64,000 nucleotides of DNA. Origin: Prochlorococcus sp. AG-409-A19 (GTDB taxonomy: Bacteria > Cyanobacteriota > Cyanobacteriia > PCC-6307 > Cyanobiaceae). A program made the translations under genes and the position numbers. How positions within the stretch are numbered: position 1 is the first letter of the stretch; each line of letters opens with the position of its first letter. Where the stretch lies: NCBI GenBank assembly GCA_003216155.1, contig QCJH01000003.1, positions 45,153-109,152 on the forward strand, in the 5' to 3' direction. Shown here piece after piece: positions 39,540 through 48,557 of this stretch. The notes below the pieces were generated by a model, which was not told where the DNA came from, did no database searches, and worked only from the letters and a program-made list of their open reading frames with translations.

Positions 39540-40990
39540 ATGGCGCCATCTCCCACGCGCCAAAGTTTAAGGCCTGCTGATTTGACGGTTGTTGGGTTTA
39601 CTACAGCTCTAGCATCAAATACCCATGCTGGTTTACGCATTAAAGGAGCCAGTGACTGCCAGTCAAGATTCCGGAAATGATTCCATTCTGTAAGAATTAG
39701 TACTGCATCAGCTCCACTAAGAGCGTCTTCTGCTCTTTGGGATGGCCACCAGGTACCTTCTCCACTTAGTGCGGCACGTGTTGGTCCCGCCTCCGCATCT
39801 GGAGGAGAGCTAGCAGGTAGTTGCAGATCTAGTGCTATTTGTTGAGGTTCTACTTTTGGATCGTAAATAGCGAGTTGTGCACCTTCTTCAAGAAGATCTT
39901 TGGCAATGCGAATGGCTGGTGCTTCACGCGTATCGTTTGTGTCAGCTTTGAATGCGAAGCCAAATAGTGCAAGTCGTTTGCCTGTCACTGTACCGAACAG
40001 ATTTTTGACTACAAGCCTTGCTATGCGATGCTGCTGCCAAGTATTGAGTGCAACTACATTTTGCCAATAGTCAGCCACTTCGGGCAGTCCGAAATGTCTA
40101 CATAGATAAACAAGGTTGAGTATGTCTTTTTGAAAGCAGCTTCCGCCGAAGCCAGGCCCAGAATTGAGAAATTTTTCGCCAATACGGCTATCTGTACCGA
40201 TTGCCTTAGCTACTTCACGTACGTCTGCACCTGTCACTTCACACAAAGCTGCTACTGAGTTGATAGAACTAATTCTTTGTGCAAGAAAGGCATTGGCAGA
40301 GAGCTTTGAAAGTTCGCTACTCCAGAGATTGGTTCTCAATATTTTTTCAGTAGGAACCCAATGGCTATATATGCCAGCAAGAGCTTCTATGGCTGTTTTG
40401 TCTTCGCCTCCAATAAGAACCCGATCAGGTGATTCGAGATCAGAAATTGCTGTCCCTTCTGCGAGGAATTCTGGATTGGATAAAACAACAAAACTACGTG
40501 GTAGTTGACCATCTGATGGAGGCTTTTGTGCTGCATTTAAAATTACTTGTATCGTTTCAGCTGTACGAACTGGCAGGGTACTTTTTTCTACAACGATCGT
40601 ATGGCCTTGCGCGCATTGTGCTACTTGACGAGCACAAGCCTCAACCCAACGCAAATCACTCGCTTGTCCTGAACCTAGTCCTTTTGTTTTTGTTGGTGTA
40701 TTGACTGAGATGAAAACCATGTCAGCAGCACCAATCGCTGAGTCGACTTCGGTTGAGAAGTGCAAGTTACGGCCACGTGTTCTTTGGACTACCGAATCAA
40801 GATCAGGCTCATAGACAGGTAACTTGTTTAGGTCTTGGTTGTTCCAAGCCGCAATGCGCTCTTCATTTAGATCCACAACTGTTACTTGAATTTCAGGACA
40901 ACGATCAGCAATGACCGCCATGGTGGGACCACCCACATAGCCGGCACCTATGCAGCAGATGTTCCGTATATCAGTTGAGGATGTTTTCAC
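39536..40990 (-). CDS. UDP-glucose 6-dehydrogenase, animal-type
   Basis: This enzyme oxidises UDP-glucose to UDP-glucuronate. The 484 residues read like the eukaryotic UGDH group: N-terminal [31 protein letters not shown], long central part, catalytic Cys285 in [13 protein letters not shown] and [19 protein letters not shown]. Bacterial Ugd proteins are usually shorter. It overlaps the epimerase by 4 bases and lies 27 bases from hisS, forming the start of a uronate pathway. Confidence 0.92.
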   Translation of the reverse strand: MKTSSTDIRNICCIGAGYVGGPTMAVIADRCPEIQVTVVDLNEERIAAWNNQDLNKLPVYEPDLDSVVQRTRGRNLHFSTEVDSAIGAADMVFISVNTPTKTKGLGSGQASDLRWVEACARQVAQCAQGHTIVVEKSTLPVRTAETIQVILNAAQKPPSDGQLPRSFVVLSNPEFLAEGTAISDLESPDRVLIGGEDKTAIEALAGIYSHWVPTEKILRTNLWSSELSKLSANAFLAQRISSINSVAALCEVTGADVREVAKAIGTDSRIGEKFLNSGPGFGGSCFQKDILNLVYLCRHFGLPEVADYWQNVVALNTWQQHRIARLVVKNLFGTVTGKRLALFGFAFKADTNDTREAPAIRIAKDLLEEGAQLAIYDPKVEPQQIALDLQLPASSPPDAEAGPTRAALSGEGTWWPSQRAEDALSGADAVLILTEWNHFRNLDWQSLAPLMRKPAWVFDARAVVNPTTVKSAGLKLWRVGDGAI

Positions 40991-41017
40991 TCGGAATTCC
41001 TTGATTATTGTCGCAAG

Positions 41018-42304
41018 TTAAGCGAATCGCTGTAATAAGGTTTCAATATTTACTCGTTCTTCTCTTGGAGTAGTGGAATTTTGTCTTCGTAAATCCTTGA
41101 TTATTACTTGTTGTTCAGATGCTTCTTTGTCCCCTATTACTAAGGCCCATCTCGCACCACTTCGATCTGCTCTTTTGAGCTGCTTACTAAAGGCTGCGCC
41201 ACTTAGATCAAGTTCAACAATTTGTTTTGTTTGACGCAAATTGCGTGAAAGTACCTGTGCGAACGGCTCCGCATGCTCGCCACGATTTGCGATATAGATT
41301 TCAGGATGATCTTGAGGGCTTCCCTTAGAGCTGCCTGAAATTAGTAATACCAGTCTTTCCATGCCTAGTGCCCATCCAATAGCAGGCGTAGCATTGCCTC
41401 CAAGTTGCTCCATAAGTCCGTCATATCTTCCGCCCCCACAAACAGTTGCCTGTGCGCCTAGTTGATCAGAGGTGATTTCAAAGGCTGTGTGACTGTAATA
41501 GTCCAAACCACGAACTAAACGTTCATTTAGCTTAAAAGGTATATCAAGATCTGAAAGGCCTTTTTTAACCTTTTCAAAGCGTATGTGGCTTTCAGAAGCT
41601 AAAGCTTGTGAGAGGGTTGGAGCATCTAAGAGTAGTGTTTTAGTCTGTGGATGCTTTGAATCAAGTATTCGAAGAGGATTTTTGTTTATTCGTTTTTTCG
41701 AATCTTCATCGAGTTGATTCAGCCTAGGCTCAAGCCATTTAACAAGATTTGTACGGTAACAGTCTCTATCCGCTTTATCCCCAAGAGAGTTGATTTCAAG
41801 GTTTATGCCTTGAATTCCAAGATCCTTTAACAAATCCCATGCAACTGATATAGCTTCTACATCACTACGTGGATCAACAAAACCCAGTAATTCAAGACCG
41901 ATTTGATGGAATTGCCGTTGCCTGCCTGCTTGGGGCCTTTCATATCTAAACATTGGCCCTGAGTACCAGAGCTTTTGAGGGCCTTGGCTGAGTAGGTTGT
42001 GTTGGATTACTGCACGAACAACTGAAGCTGTCCCTTCGGGTCTAAGAGTGCAATGGCGCTCACCTCGATCTAGGAATGAATACATTTCTTTCCCTACTAC
42101 ATCCGTAGATTCACCAATTCCCCGAGCAAAGAGATTCGTAACTTCAAGAAGAGGAGTTCGAATTTCTCGAATCCCTGCTCGCTGGAAGTGGTTTCTTGCA
42201 GTGGATTCGACAAGCTGCCAAATAGCTGTTTCTTGAGGCAATAGGTCCACCATTCCTCTAAGAGCCTGCAATTTCTCCACGCTATGGTTTAAAGCTTCAG
42301 CCAT
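41018..42304 (-). CDS. hisS: Histidyl-tRNA synthetase
   Basis: HisS charges tRNA-His. The 428 residues show class II motifs: [20 protein letters not shown], the [13 protein letters not shown] motif 2, [10 protein letters not shown], and [14 protein letters not shown] plus [14 protein letters not shown] motif 3 segments. A C-terminal anticodon-binding domain follows. It sits on the minus strand between UDP-glucose dehydrogenase and divergent galE. Confidence 0.97.
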   Translation of the reverse strand: MAEALNHSVEKLQALRGMVDLLPQETAIWQLVESTARNHFQRAGIREIRTPLLEVTNLFARGIGESTDVVGKEMYSFLDRGERHCTLRPEGTASVVRAVIQHNLLSQGPQKLWYSGPMFRYERPQAGRQRQFHQIGLELLGFVDPRSDVEAISVAWDLLKDLGIQGINLEINSLGDKADRDCYRTNLVKWLEPRLNQLDEDSKKRINKNPLRILDSKHPQTKTLLLDAPTLSQALASESHIRFEKVKKGLSDLDIPFKLNERLVRGLDYYSHTAFEITSDQLGAQATVCGGGRYDGLMEQLGGNATPAIGWALGMERLVLLISGSSKGSPQDHPEIYIANRGEHAEPFAQVLSRNLRQTKQIVELDLSGAAFSKQLKRADRSGARWALVIGDKEASEQQVIIKDLRRQNSTTPREERVNIETLLQRFA

Positions 42305-42362
42305 CTTGAGGGATCACGGGAAAAAAGCTCTTATTCTGGCTAGCACAAGATGTGACGAATGT

Positions 42363-43403
42363 ATGGCTCAGCTTCTTATTACTGGAGGGGCTGGGTTTAT
42401 AGGAAGCCACACATGCCTCACTCTTTTGGAAGGTGGTCATAGTCTTGTTGTAATTGACAACTTCTCCAATAGCTCGCCTGAAGCACTTAGGAGAGTAATG
42501 GAACTTGCTTGCCTTGAAGATGAAAAGCGTTTGAAGGTTGTGGAGGGAGATATTAGACATAGTGATGATTTGAATAGAGCATTTACTTCTGGCGAAGAAT
42601 TCATTCAGGCTGTAATTCATTTCGCAGGTCTTAAGGCGGTAGGAGAATCATTGAAATTTCCTTTGAGATATTGGGATGTAAATGTCAGTGGGACTCGCTG
42701 TCTTTTAGAGGCGATGGAGCGTCATTATTGCCGCACGATTGTATTTAGCAGTAGTGCAACTCTCTATGGCTATCCAAGTCAAGTCCCAATCGTTGAGACA
42801 TCTAAGGTTCAACCAATTAATCCATATGGCCAAAGCAAAGCAGCTGTAGAACAACTTTTAGCTGATCTTTTTGGTAGTTCCTCTGATTGGCGTATAGCGG
42901 CCCTGCGTTATTTCAACCCTGTAGGTGCTCACCCTAGTGGTCAAATTGGTGAAGCCCCAACAGGCATGCCAAATAATCTCTTCCCGATATTAATGCAAGT
43001 AGCAGTGGGTCAACGTAAGCAATTGCAGGTCTTTGGTGGTAATTGGCCTACTCCTGATGGCAGCCCAATTCGTGATTACATCCATGTTATGGACCTTGCT
43101 GAGGCGCATATGGCTGCGTTAGAGGTTTTGCGAAATGAGGGACCACAATTACTTACATTGAATATTGGTAGTGGTACGGGATATTCAGTTTTGGAAGTTT
43201 TGCAGGCCTTTGAAGAAGCTAATGGGATTCAGTTGCCTTATTCAATTTCTACAAGGAGAGAGGGCGATGCGGCTTGCTCGGTTGCTGATCCAAGCTTGGC
43301 AGCTGAAAGGCTTAGATGGCATTCTAAGAGGGATTTGATTGACATGTGTAGAGATGGTTGGGCTTGGCAACAGGCAAATCCATCAGGGTATTTATCAAAA
43401 TGA
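42363..43403 (+). CDS. galE: UDP-glucose 4-epimerase
   Basis: GalE interconverts UDP-glucose and UDP-galactose. ATG 42363 gives 346 residues; the open frame begins 19 codons earlier without support. GGAGFIGSHTC at 8-18 binds NAD; FSSSATLYG and NPYGQSKAAVEQ hold the Ser/Tyr/Lys catalytic set, and RYFNPVGAHPSG and DYIHVMDLAEAH are standard. The gene diverges from hisS and precedes the sugar transferase by 95 bases. Confidence 0.95.
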   Translation: MAQLLITGGAGFIGSHTCLTLLEGGHSLVVIDNFSNSSPEALRRVMELACLEDEKRLKVVEGDIRHSDDLNRAFTSGEEFIQAVIHFAGLKAVGESLKFPLRYWDVNVSGTRCLLEAMERHYCRTIVFSSSATLYGYPSQVPIVETSKVQPINPYGQSKAAVEQLLADLFGSSSDWRIAALRYFNPVGAHPSGQIGEAPTGMPNNLFPILMQVAVGQRKQLQVFGGNWPTPDGSPIRDYIHVMDLAEAHMAALEVLRNEGPQLLTLNIGSGTGYSVLEVLQAFEEANGIQLPYSISTRREGDAACSVADPSLAAERLRWHSKRDLIDMCRDGWAWQQANPSGYLSK

Positions 43404-43498
43404 GAACCAATTACCTTGCTTGAATTAAATACAGAATTCTGTATATGGTTATTAAGGGATTCCATTCGACTTGGGCTCTAGTTCTATAGGTCTCTTTT

Positions 43499-44833
43499 GT
43501 GGCAATGGATTGGCACGATCCACGAAGCAACCTAATTCTGTGTGCAGGTCTCGATTTATTAGGCCTGGCAATCGTTTTGGCTGGTCTTGCGAGCATCCGC
43601 TCGCTTCCTCTGACGGGCCAATTTGGCTGGATGGTGACCACTATTACTGCTTATCTTTTACTTGGTTGGTTGCTAGGGACATATACATTGCTTGGTTGGC
43701 GGCGCTTGCCTCGATGGACTCTTTTGCAGCGGATGGGCTTGAACGTGCTTGCTTCATTGATGGTTGTTGCAATTTTGAGGTGGCTTATTAATCCGCCGTT
43801 GACTATTTGGTTGGTTTATCGGAGCAGCCAGATGCTCTGGTTATTACCTGCTTCAGTTTGGTCTTTATTAGTCAGAGTGGCTTTACGTAGAGGTGCTCTT
43901 CAGACTGAAGAACCGCAGTTGCTATTGGTTGCACCAGAGCTTGAAGCGACCAAAGCTCTTCAGGCATGGAAGTTAACACCTAAGAGACTGATGCCACGTT
44001 GGCTAGAAGTTAGTGCAGCAGCTAAGGCGGCGGCTGAGTCAGGTTCTATGATTTTGGCTATCTCATCGAGCATGCAAAAATCACCTCAGTATCGTGAGTG
44101 GCTAGAGCAGTTAGAACGTCGTGACCCGCGTGAATGCAGAATAACAACGCCTCTGGCAATGGCAGAACGCCAACTTGAACGACTACCTCCTTCATTGTTA
44201 CCTGAACCTTGGATTAGTTATGCAGATATTCCATGGAACACAATGTTTAGTCCTCAACGACAATTGAAGCGGGTTGCTGATGTACTGGTCGCAATTGTCC
44301 TTTTAACGGCAACAGCACCATTGATATTGTTGGCTGCCTTTCTGATTTGGTTGGAAGATCGTGGGAGTGTCTTTTATGTACAACAAAGAAGTGGTTGGCT
44401 TGGTCGGCCATTTAAGGTGTTGAAGCTAAGAACTATGAGAGTTGCTAATCGACATGAACCTGCGACATGGACTATTCCTGGTGATCAACGAATAACTCGC
44501 ATAGGGCTTCTTTTACGCCGTACTCGCCTTGATGAATTACCTCAATTAATTAATGTTCTAAGTGGAGATATGAGTCTTATTGGTCCGCGTCCAGAACGTC
44601 CTGAAATCGAAGAAGAGCTTGAGGCACGTATTCAACACTATCGGAAGAGGCATTGGATGCGCCCAGGGTTGAGTGGATGGGCACAAGTTTGCGCTCCTTA
44701 TGCCTCAAGTGTGGAGGACTCTGAATTAAAACTTTCATATGACCTTTATTATTTAAAGCATTTCAATACTTGGTTGGATTTTCTAATCCTTTTAAGGACA
44801 ATTAAAACTGTACTGAAGGTTGCAGGACGTTAA
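43499..44833 (+). CDS. Polyprenyl-phosphate sugar transferase (WcaJ/bacterial sugar transferase)
   Basis: The 444-residue protein has four N-terminal membrane helices (about 11-120), a variable cytoplasmic part and a C-terminal bacterial sugar-transferase domain. The latter begins KRVADVLVAIVLLTATAP and contains VQQRSGWLGRPFKVLKLRTM and RLDELPQLINVLSGDMSLIGPRP. These enzymes attach the first sugar phosphate to undecaprenyl phosphate for surface glycans. Start is GTG 43499 or ATG 43505. Confidence 0.93.
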   Translation: MAMDWHDPRSNLILCAGLDLLGLAIVLAGLASIRSLPLTGQFGWMVTTITAYLLLGWLLGTYTLLGWRRLPRWTLLQRMGLNVLASLMVVAILRWLINPPLTIWLVYRSSQMLWLLPASVWSLLVRVALRRGALQTEEPQLLLVAPELEATKALQAWKLTPKRLMPRWLEVSAAAKAAAESGSMILAISSSMQKSPQYREWLEQLERRDPRECRITTPLAMAERQLERLPPSLLPEPWISYADIPWNTMFSPQRQLKRVADVLVAIVLLTATAPLILLAAFLIWLEDRGSVFYVQQRSGWLGRPFKVLKLRTMRVANRHEPATWTIPGDQRITRIGLLLRRTRLDELPQLINVLSGDMSLIGPRPERPEIEEELEARIQHYRKRHWMRPGLSGWAQVCAPYASSVEDSELKLSYDLYYLKHFNTWLDFLILLRTIKTVLKVAGR

Positions 44834-45002
44834 ATAGAATCAGATTTTTTGTTTTCTTCTTTGCCAGCAAATAGATGGCTACTTTGTTTTCGTGCTCAAT
44901 AGTTACTATTGGTGTTTGGTGATGGGTTAAATAAGATAATGTCAAAAACTACATTTGAGCTAAAGATCATAACCTCCTCGATCACAGTCGGTCAGCAAAA
45001 TC

Positions 45003-47192
45003 ATGACGACTAACAATATCGTTCTGGCTGGTGGCGGACATACCCACTCACTTCTGCTTAGACGATGGGCAATGAAGCCAGAGTTACGGCCTCAAGGTTT
45101 GATAACTCTAGTGAATCGCAATAGTACTTCTCTTTATTCAAGTATGGTCCCTGGTTTGATAGCAGGGCATTACAACATTGCTGAAGCGACTATTGATTTA
45201 AGAAGATTGGCTCAACAGAGTGGTGTCTCATTGGTTATTGCCGAAATTTATGGACTCGATAATTCTCGTCACCATTTACAACTAGCTGAACGACCGCCTC
45301 TTCCCTTTGATCTGTTAAGCCTTGATGTAGGGGCTGAAACAGATTTCTCAGGGGAAATAACTGAAGTAACAGATCCTGGGCTGATAATGCCTATTAAGCC
45401 AATTGAACCTGCTTTGGCTTGGCTGAAAGACCAGGATGATTTTGATAGTTTCGCCAAGACTTCTGTATTCACACTAGTAGGAGCTGGGTTGACTGGAGTG
45501 GAGTTGGCACTAGCGCTTCGTCAACGTTGGCCTAATCGTAAATTGCAGCTTCAGGCTTATCCAGGCAAACCTTTAAGGGCTTTGCAGCGAGTCTTGTCAG
45601 ATGCTCATATTGATTTAATTCCAGCAGGATCTGCTTTGAATGGACCCTCATTGTTATGCACTGGTAGTAAGCCGCCAGATTGGTTGAGAGATGGGGGATT
45701 GTTAGTTGACTCTTCTGGCCGTGTTCGCACTAAGGATACTTTGCAGGTTTTAGAGAACCCTAATCTCTTGGCAGTAGGTGATTGTGCAATTATTGACTCT
45801 CATCCACGTCCCCCCTCTGGAGTTTGGGCAGTCAAGGCTGCTGAGCCTTTGGCCCGTAACCTTGAACAATTAAGTCTCGGCTATAGAGCAAAGGTTTGGA
45901 AGCCTCAGACACGAGCTTTGCAATTAGTGGTTACTCGATTCCATTCAAACAAGCCGATGGCGATGGCTTTATGGGGTGATTTAGTACTTGGCCCAAATAA
46001 ATTCATTTGGGAGTTGAAGAAGAGAATTGACAAGAGATTTATTGCTCGTTTTGATGAGATTCAATCTATGGATAGAGAGATTCAAGCTGGTTTGATTTCC
46101 ACAGCTTGCCGTGGGTGTGCAGCAAAAGTTCCAGAAAAAACATTGCAAGAAGCGCTTAAAGAGGCAGGATCTGCTTCTTTGGGAAAAGATCCTGAGGATG
46201 CGGTTTTTGTATTAAGCCAAGAAGAAGGCAGCAGTTGGCTTCAAAGTGTTGATGGGTTTCCAGCCTTGGTAGCAGACCCTTGGCTCAATGGTCGCCTGAC
46301 CACTTTGCATGCTTGTTCAGACCTTTGGGCTAGTGGTGTAGCAGTTAGCTCGGCTCAGGTAATTATTACGTTGCCCGCCATATCCCTTGAATTGCAAAAG
46401 GAACTTTTAGTGCAGACTATGTTGGGAATTAAATCAGCTCTTGTGCCGCAAGGAGCACAGTTAATAGGCGGCCATACGGTTGAGTCGCGAAGCGAACCTT
46501 CAATCCCGAATAGTCTTGGAATTCAGTTGTCCATAACAGTTAATGGTTATTTGAAGCCTGATAAAAAGCCTTGGCGGAAGGGGGGATTGCAATCTGGAGA
46601 TGTCTTGCTTTTAAGTAGATCCATCGGAACAGGTGTTCTTTTTGCTGCTGCTATGCAAGGGAGAATATGTGCTAAGCAAATAGATTTTGCTTTAGAGCAG
46701 ATGTCTACTAGTCAGCATCAACTCCTTTCTCAAATACGTAAAACTGAAGACCTTAATCAAGGTCTTTTAAGTGTCCATGCATGTACCGATATTACGGGTT
46801 TTGGATTGCTTGGACATTTGGGTGAAATGCTTAACTCGAGCAATGGACTTTTAAAAGCTTCTGGTCAAGAGCCATCATTGTCGATCACTCTTCGATTAAC
46901 GTCTATCCCATCCTTGCCAGGAGTATTATCTCTTTTTGAGGAAGGGTTTTCTAGTACTTTGGCACCTGCAAATAGGCGTGCATGGCGATTATTAAATAGA
47001 AGTCCGGAAAGACATGCTTTAGTTCAATTGACACAACGAGATTTATTAAAGGGAACTAAGCGATATAAAGCGATGTTAGAACTTTTGGTCGATCCTCAAA
47101 CTTGTGGTCCTTTATTAGTAGCTTGTTCAAGAGAAATGGCTGCTCAGTTAGTTGAGAAAAGAGCTTGGCATGAAATAGGGTTTGTCAACTGA
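45003..47192 (+). CDS. selD: FAD/NAD oxidoreductase-selenophosphate synthetase fusion
   Basis: Two domains are joined in 729 residues. The first (about 1-345) is a pyridine nucleotide-disulfide oxidoreductase/NDH-2-like domain with VLAGGGHTHSLLLRR, VGAGLTGVELALALRQR and LLAVGDCAI. The second (about 360-729) is selenide, water dikinase, with TACRGCAAKVPEKTL, DAVFVL, GGHTVESRSEPSI and CTDITGFGLLGHL. This fusion is known in cyanobacteria. The selenium donor role is expected; whether selenoproteins or selenouridine are the outlet cannot be seen here. Confidence 0.93.
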   Translation: MTTNNIVLAGGGHTHSLLLRRWAMKPELRPQGLITLVNRNSTSLYSSMVPGLIAGHYNIAEATIDLRRLAQQSGVSLVIAEIYGLDNSRHHLQLAERPPLPFDLLSLDVGAETDFSGEITEVTDPGLIMPIKPIEPALAWLKDQDDFDSFAKTSVFTLVGAGLTGVELALALRQRWPNRKLQLQAYPGKPLRALQRVLSDAHIDLIPAGSALNGPSLLCTGSKPPDWLRDGGLLVDSSGRVRTKDTLQVLENPNLLAVGDCAIIDSHPRPPSGVWAVKAAEPLARNLEQLSLGYRAKVWKPQTRALQLVVTRFHSNKPMAMALWGDLVLGPNKFIWELKKRIDKRFIARFDEIQSMDREIQAGLISTACRGCAAKVPEKTLQEALKEAGSASLGKDPEDAVFVLSQEEGSSWLQSVDGFPALVADPWLNGRLTTLHACSDLWASGVAVSSAQVIITLPAISLELQKELLVQTMLGIKSALVPQGAQLIGGHTVESRSEPSIPNSLGIQLSITVNGYLKPDKKPWRKGGLQSGDVLLLSRSIGTGVLFAAAMQGRICAKQIDFALEQMSTSQHQLLSQIRKTEDLNQGLLSVHACTDITGFGLLGHLGEMLNSSNGLLKASGQEPSLSITLRLTSIPSLPGVLSLFEEGFSSTLAPANRRAWRLLNRSPERHALVQLTQRDLLKGTKRYKAMLELLVDPQTCGPLLVACSREMAAQLVEKRAWHEIGFVN

Positions 47193-47239
47193 CCTTTAGA
47201 TTTTTAAGTATATATAGCTAGTCAAAGCAGGCCTATTAA

Positions 47240-48502
47240 CTAAGAGTGATAGAAGTATTTTTTATCTATTTCTATAAGTCTGAGCCGCTTTAATTCTTTA
47301 CCCAACTTAGGTCCTGCTAGCCATCCATCTTTAATGAGATCTTGTGCTTTGATAGGAGACTTTTGATGACGCCAACGGCCCCACCAATTCAATAGTGGAC
47401 GCCAAGGTTTAATCCCAAGAGAGATGGCAAGGCCAATTGATTCCGGGTGCCAACCTTTGGACTCAATAGCTATGCACCATTCGGATGGTCGCCATTTCAT
47501 CAAGTCTTCAAGAACCTTATGAGAATTAAGCCAGTCTTGTATCTCAAAACTTTCTTTTAAAGCTATTGTCTGTTGATTGGGTAATAGAAATCTTTCTGCC
47601 AAAGCCATTGAATTAGAGGCTACTGCTATTAAAATTAATAATGGTGGCAATCCAAATCGTTTTCCCCAAAGTATTTTTCTAAATAGGTTTTGCTCTCTTT
47701 CTAGGCTTTTATCCAGCAAATCTAAAGCTCCCCATGCTTTGAGATGGGTAAGTGCTATTTCCCAGGGTTCTTTTTCTAGCATGAGTTCAAGTTCCATTTT
47801 TAAGCGTGTAGTTAGCGAAGGTGGGGCATGTTTTGGTGGTTCTCCTGGCTTCCAATCCCAAGGCCACTTTTTTATCGTCGAGCGAACTTGGTGAAGGTCT
47901 TCTGGCGTTAAATCCAGGTCCAGTCTTGCTGCATAGCGTGCTCCTCTTATGACCCTCGTTGGGTCATCTTCCACGCTCTTAGAGTGTAAAAAACATAGCC
48001 GTTTTTCTTTGAGGGCAGCTTTGCCTTCATGCGGGTCAACAAGATTGAATGTGGGTAGTTCAATGGCAATGGCATTGATTGTGAAATCTCTACGCTTTAG
48101 ATCATTCTCTAGGTGACTGACTTCTACCTCAGGATTTTGTCCAGGGCTTTTGTATGTTTCCTTTCGGGCACTAGCCAGATCAAAGTTAGTCCCATCAATT
48201 TTCATTTCCACTGTGTTGTATGTAGTGTGAAAACGACATTTTTCAACTCTGTCTTCCCCAAGCTTGAGGAGGAGTGCTTCTGCCAGATCTTTTGCAGAAC
48301 CCTCGATGACTATGTCTATATCAGGAGGGGCCCTCAAAGGTTCCTTCCCTAAGCTATGAAGCAAGTTGTCTCTTACTGCACCACCAACTATTCCTAGACG
48401 TTTAATTCCTATTTCTGTTCCGGTTTGGTAAAACGTCAGTAGTAGTTGGGTTGGAAGGTTTGATAAATCAAACTCAACTTCTGAATTTTCTAAGATCTTC
48501 AT
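47240..48502 (-). CDS. CCA-adding tRNA nucleotidyltransferase / poly(A) polymerase family
   Basis: This nucleotidyltransferase adds CCA (or part of it) to tRNAs. The 420 residues begin with GGAVRD at 40-45, metal-binding DID at 61-63, RRDFTINAIAIEL near 136, DPTRVIRGARYAARLDLDLTP and a long helical C-terminus. The tRNA in this window lacks an encoded CCA, in line with need for this enzyme. It is class II; whether it adds all three bases is unknown. Confidence 0.92.
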   Translation of the reverse strand: MKILENSEVEFDLSNLPTQLLLTFYQTGTEIGIKRLGIVGGAVRDNLLHSLGKEPLRAPPDIDIVIEGSAKDLAEALLLKLGEDRVEKCRFHTTYNTVEMKIDGTNFDLASARKETYKSPGQNPEVEVSHLENDLKRRDFTINAIAIELPTFNLVDPHEGKAALKEKRLCFLHSKSVEDDPTRVIRGARYAARLDLDLTPEDLHQVRSTIKKWPWDWKPGEPPKHAPPSLTTRLKMELELMLEKEPWEIALTHLKAWGALDLLDKSLEREQNLFRKILWGKRFGLPPLLILIAVASNSMALAERFLLPNQQTIALKESFEIQDWLNSHKVLEDLMKWRPSEWCIAIESKGWHPESIGLAISLGIKPWRPLLNWWGRWRHQKSPIKAQDLIKDGWLAGPKLGKELKRLRLIEIDKKYFYHS

Positions 48503-48557
48503 GTTGTATTCACGAAGAGGTTGCTCCCATCATCTACTAAGTATTGGTAGTTTACTT

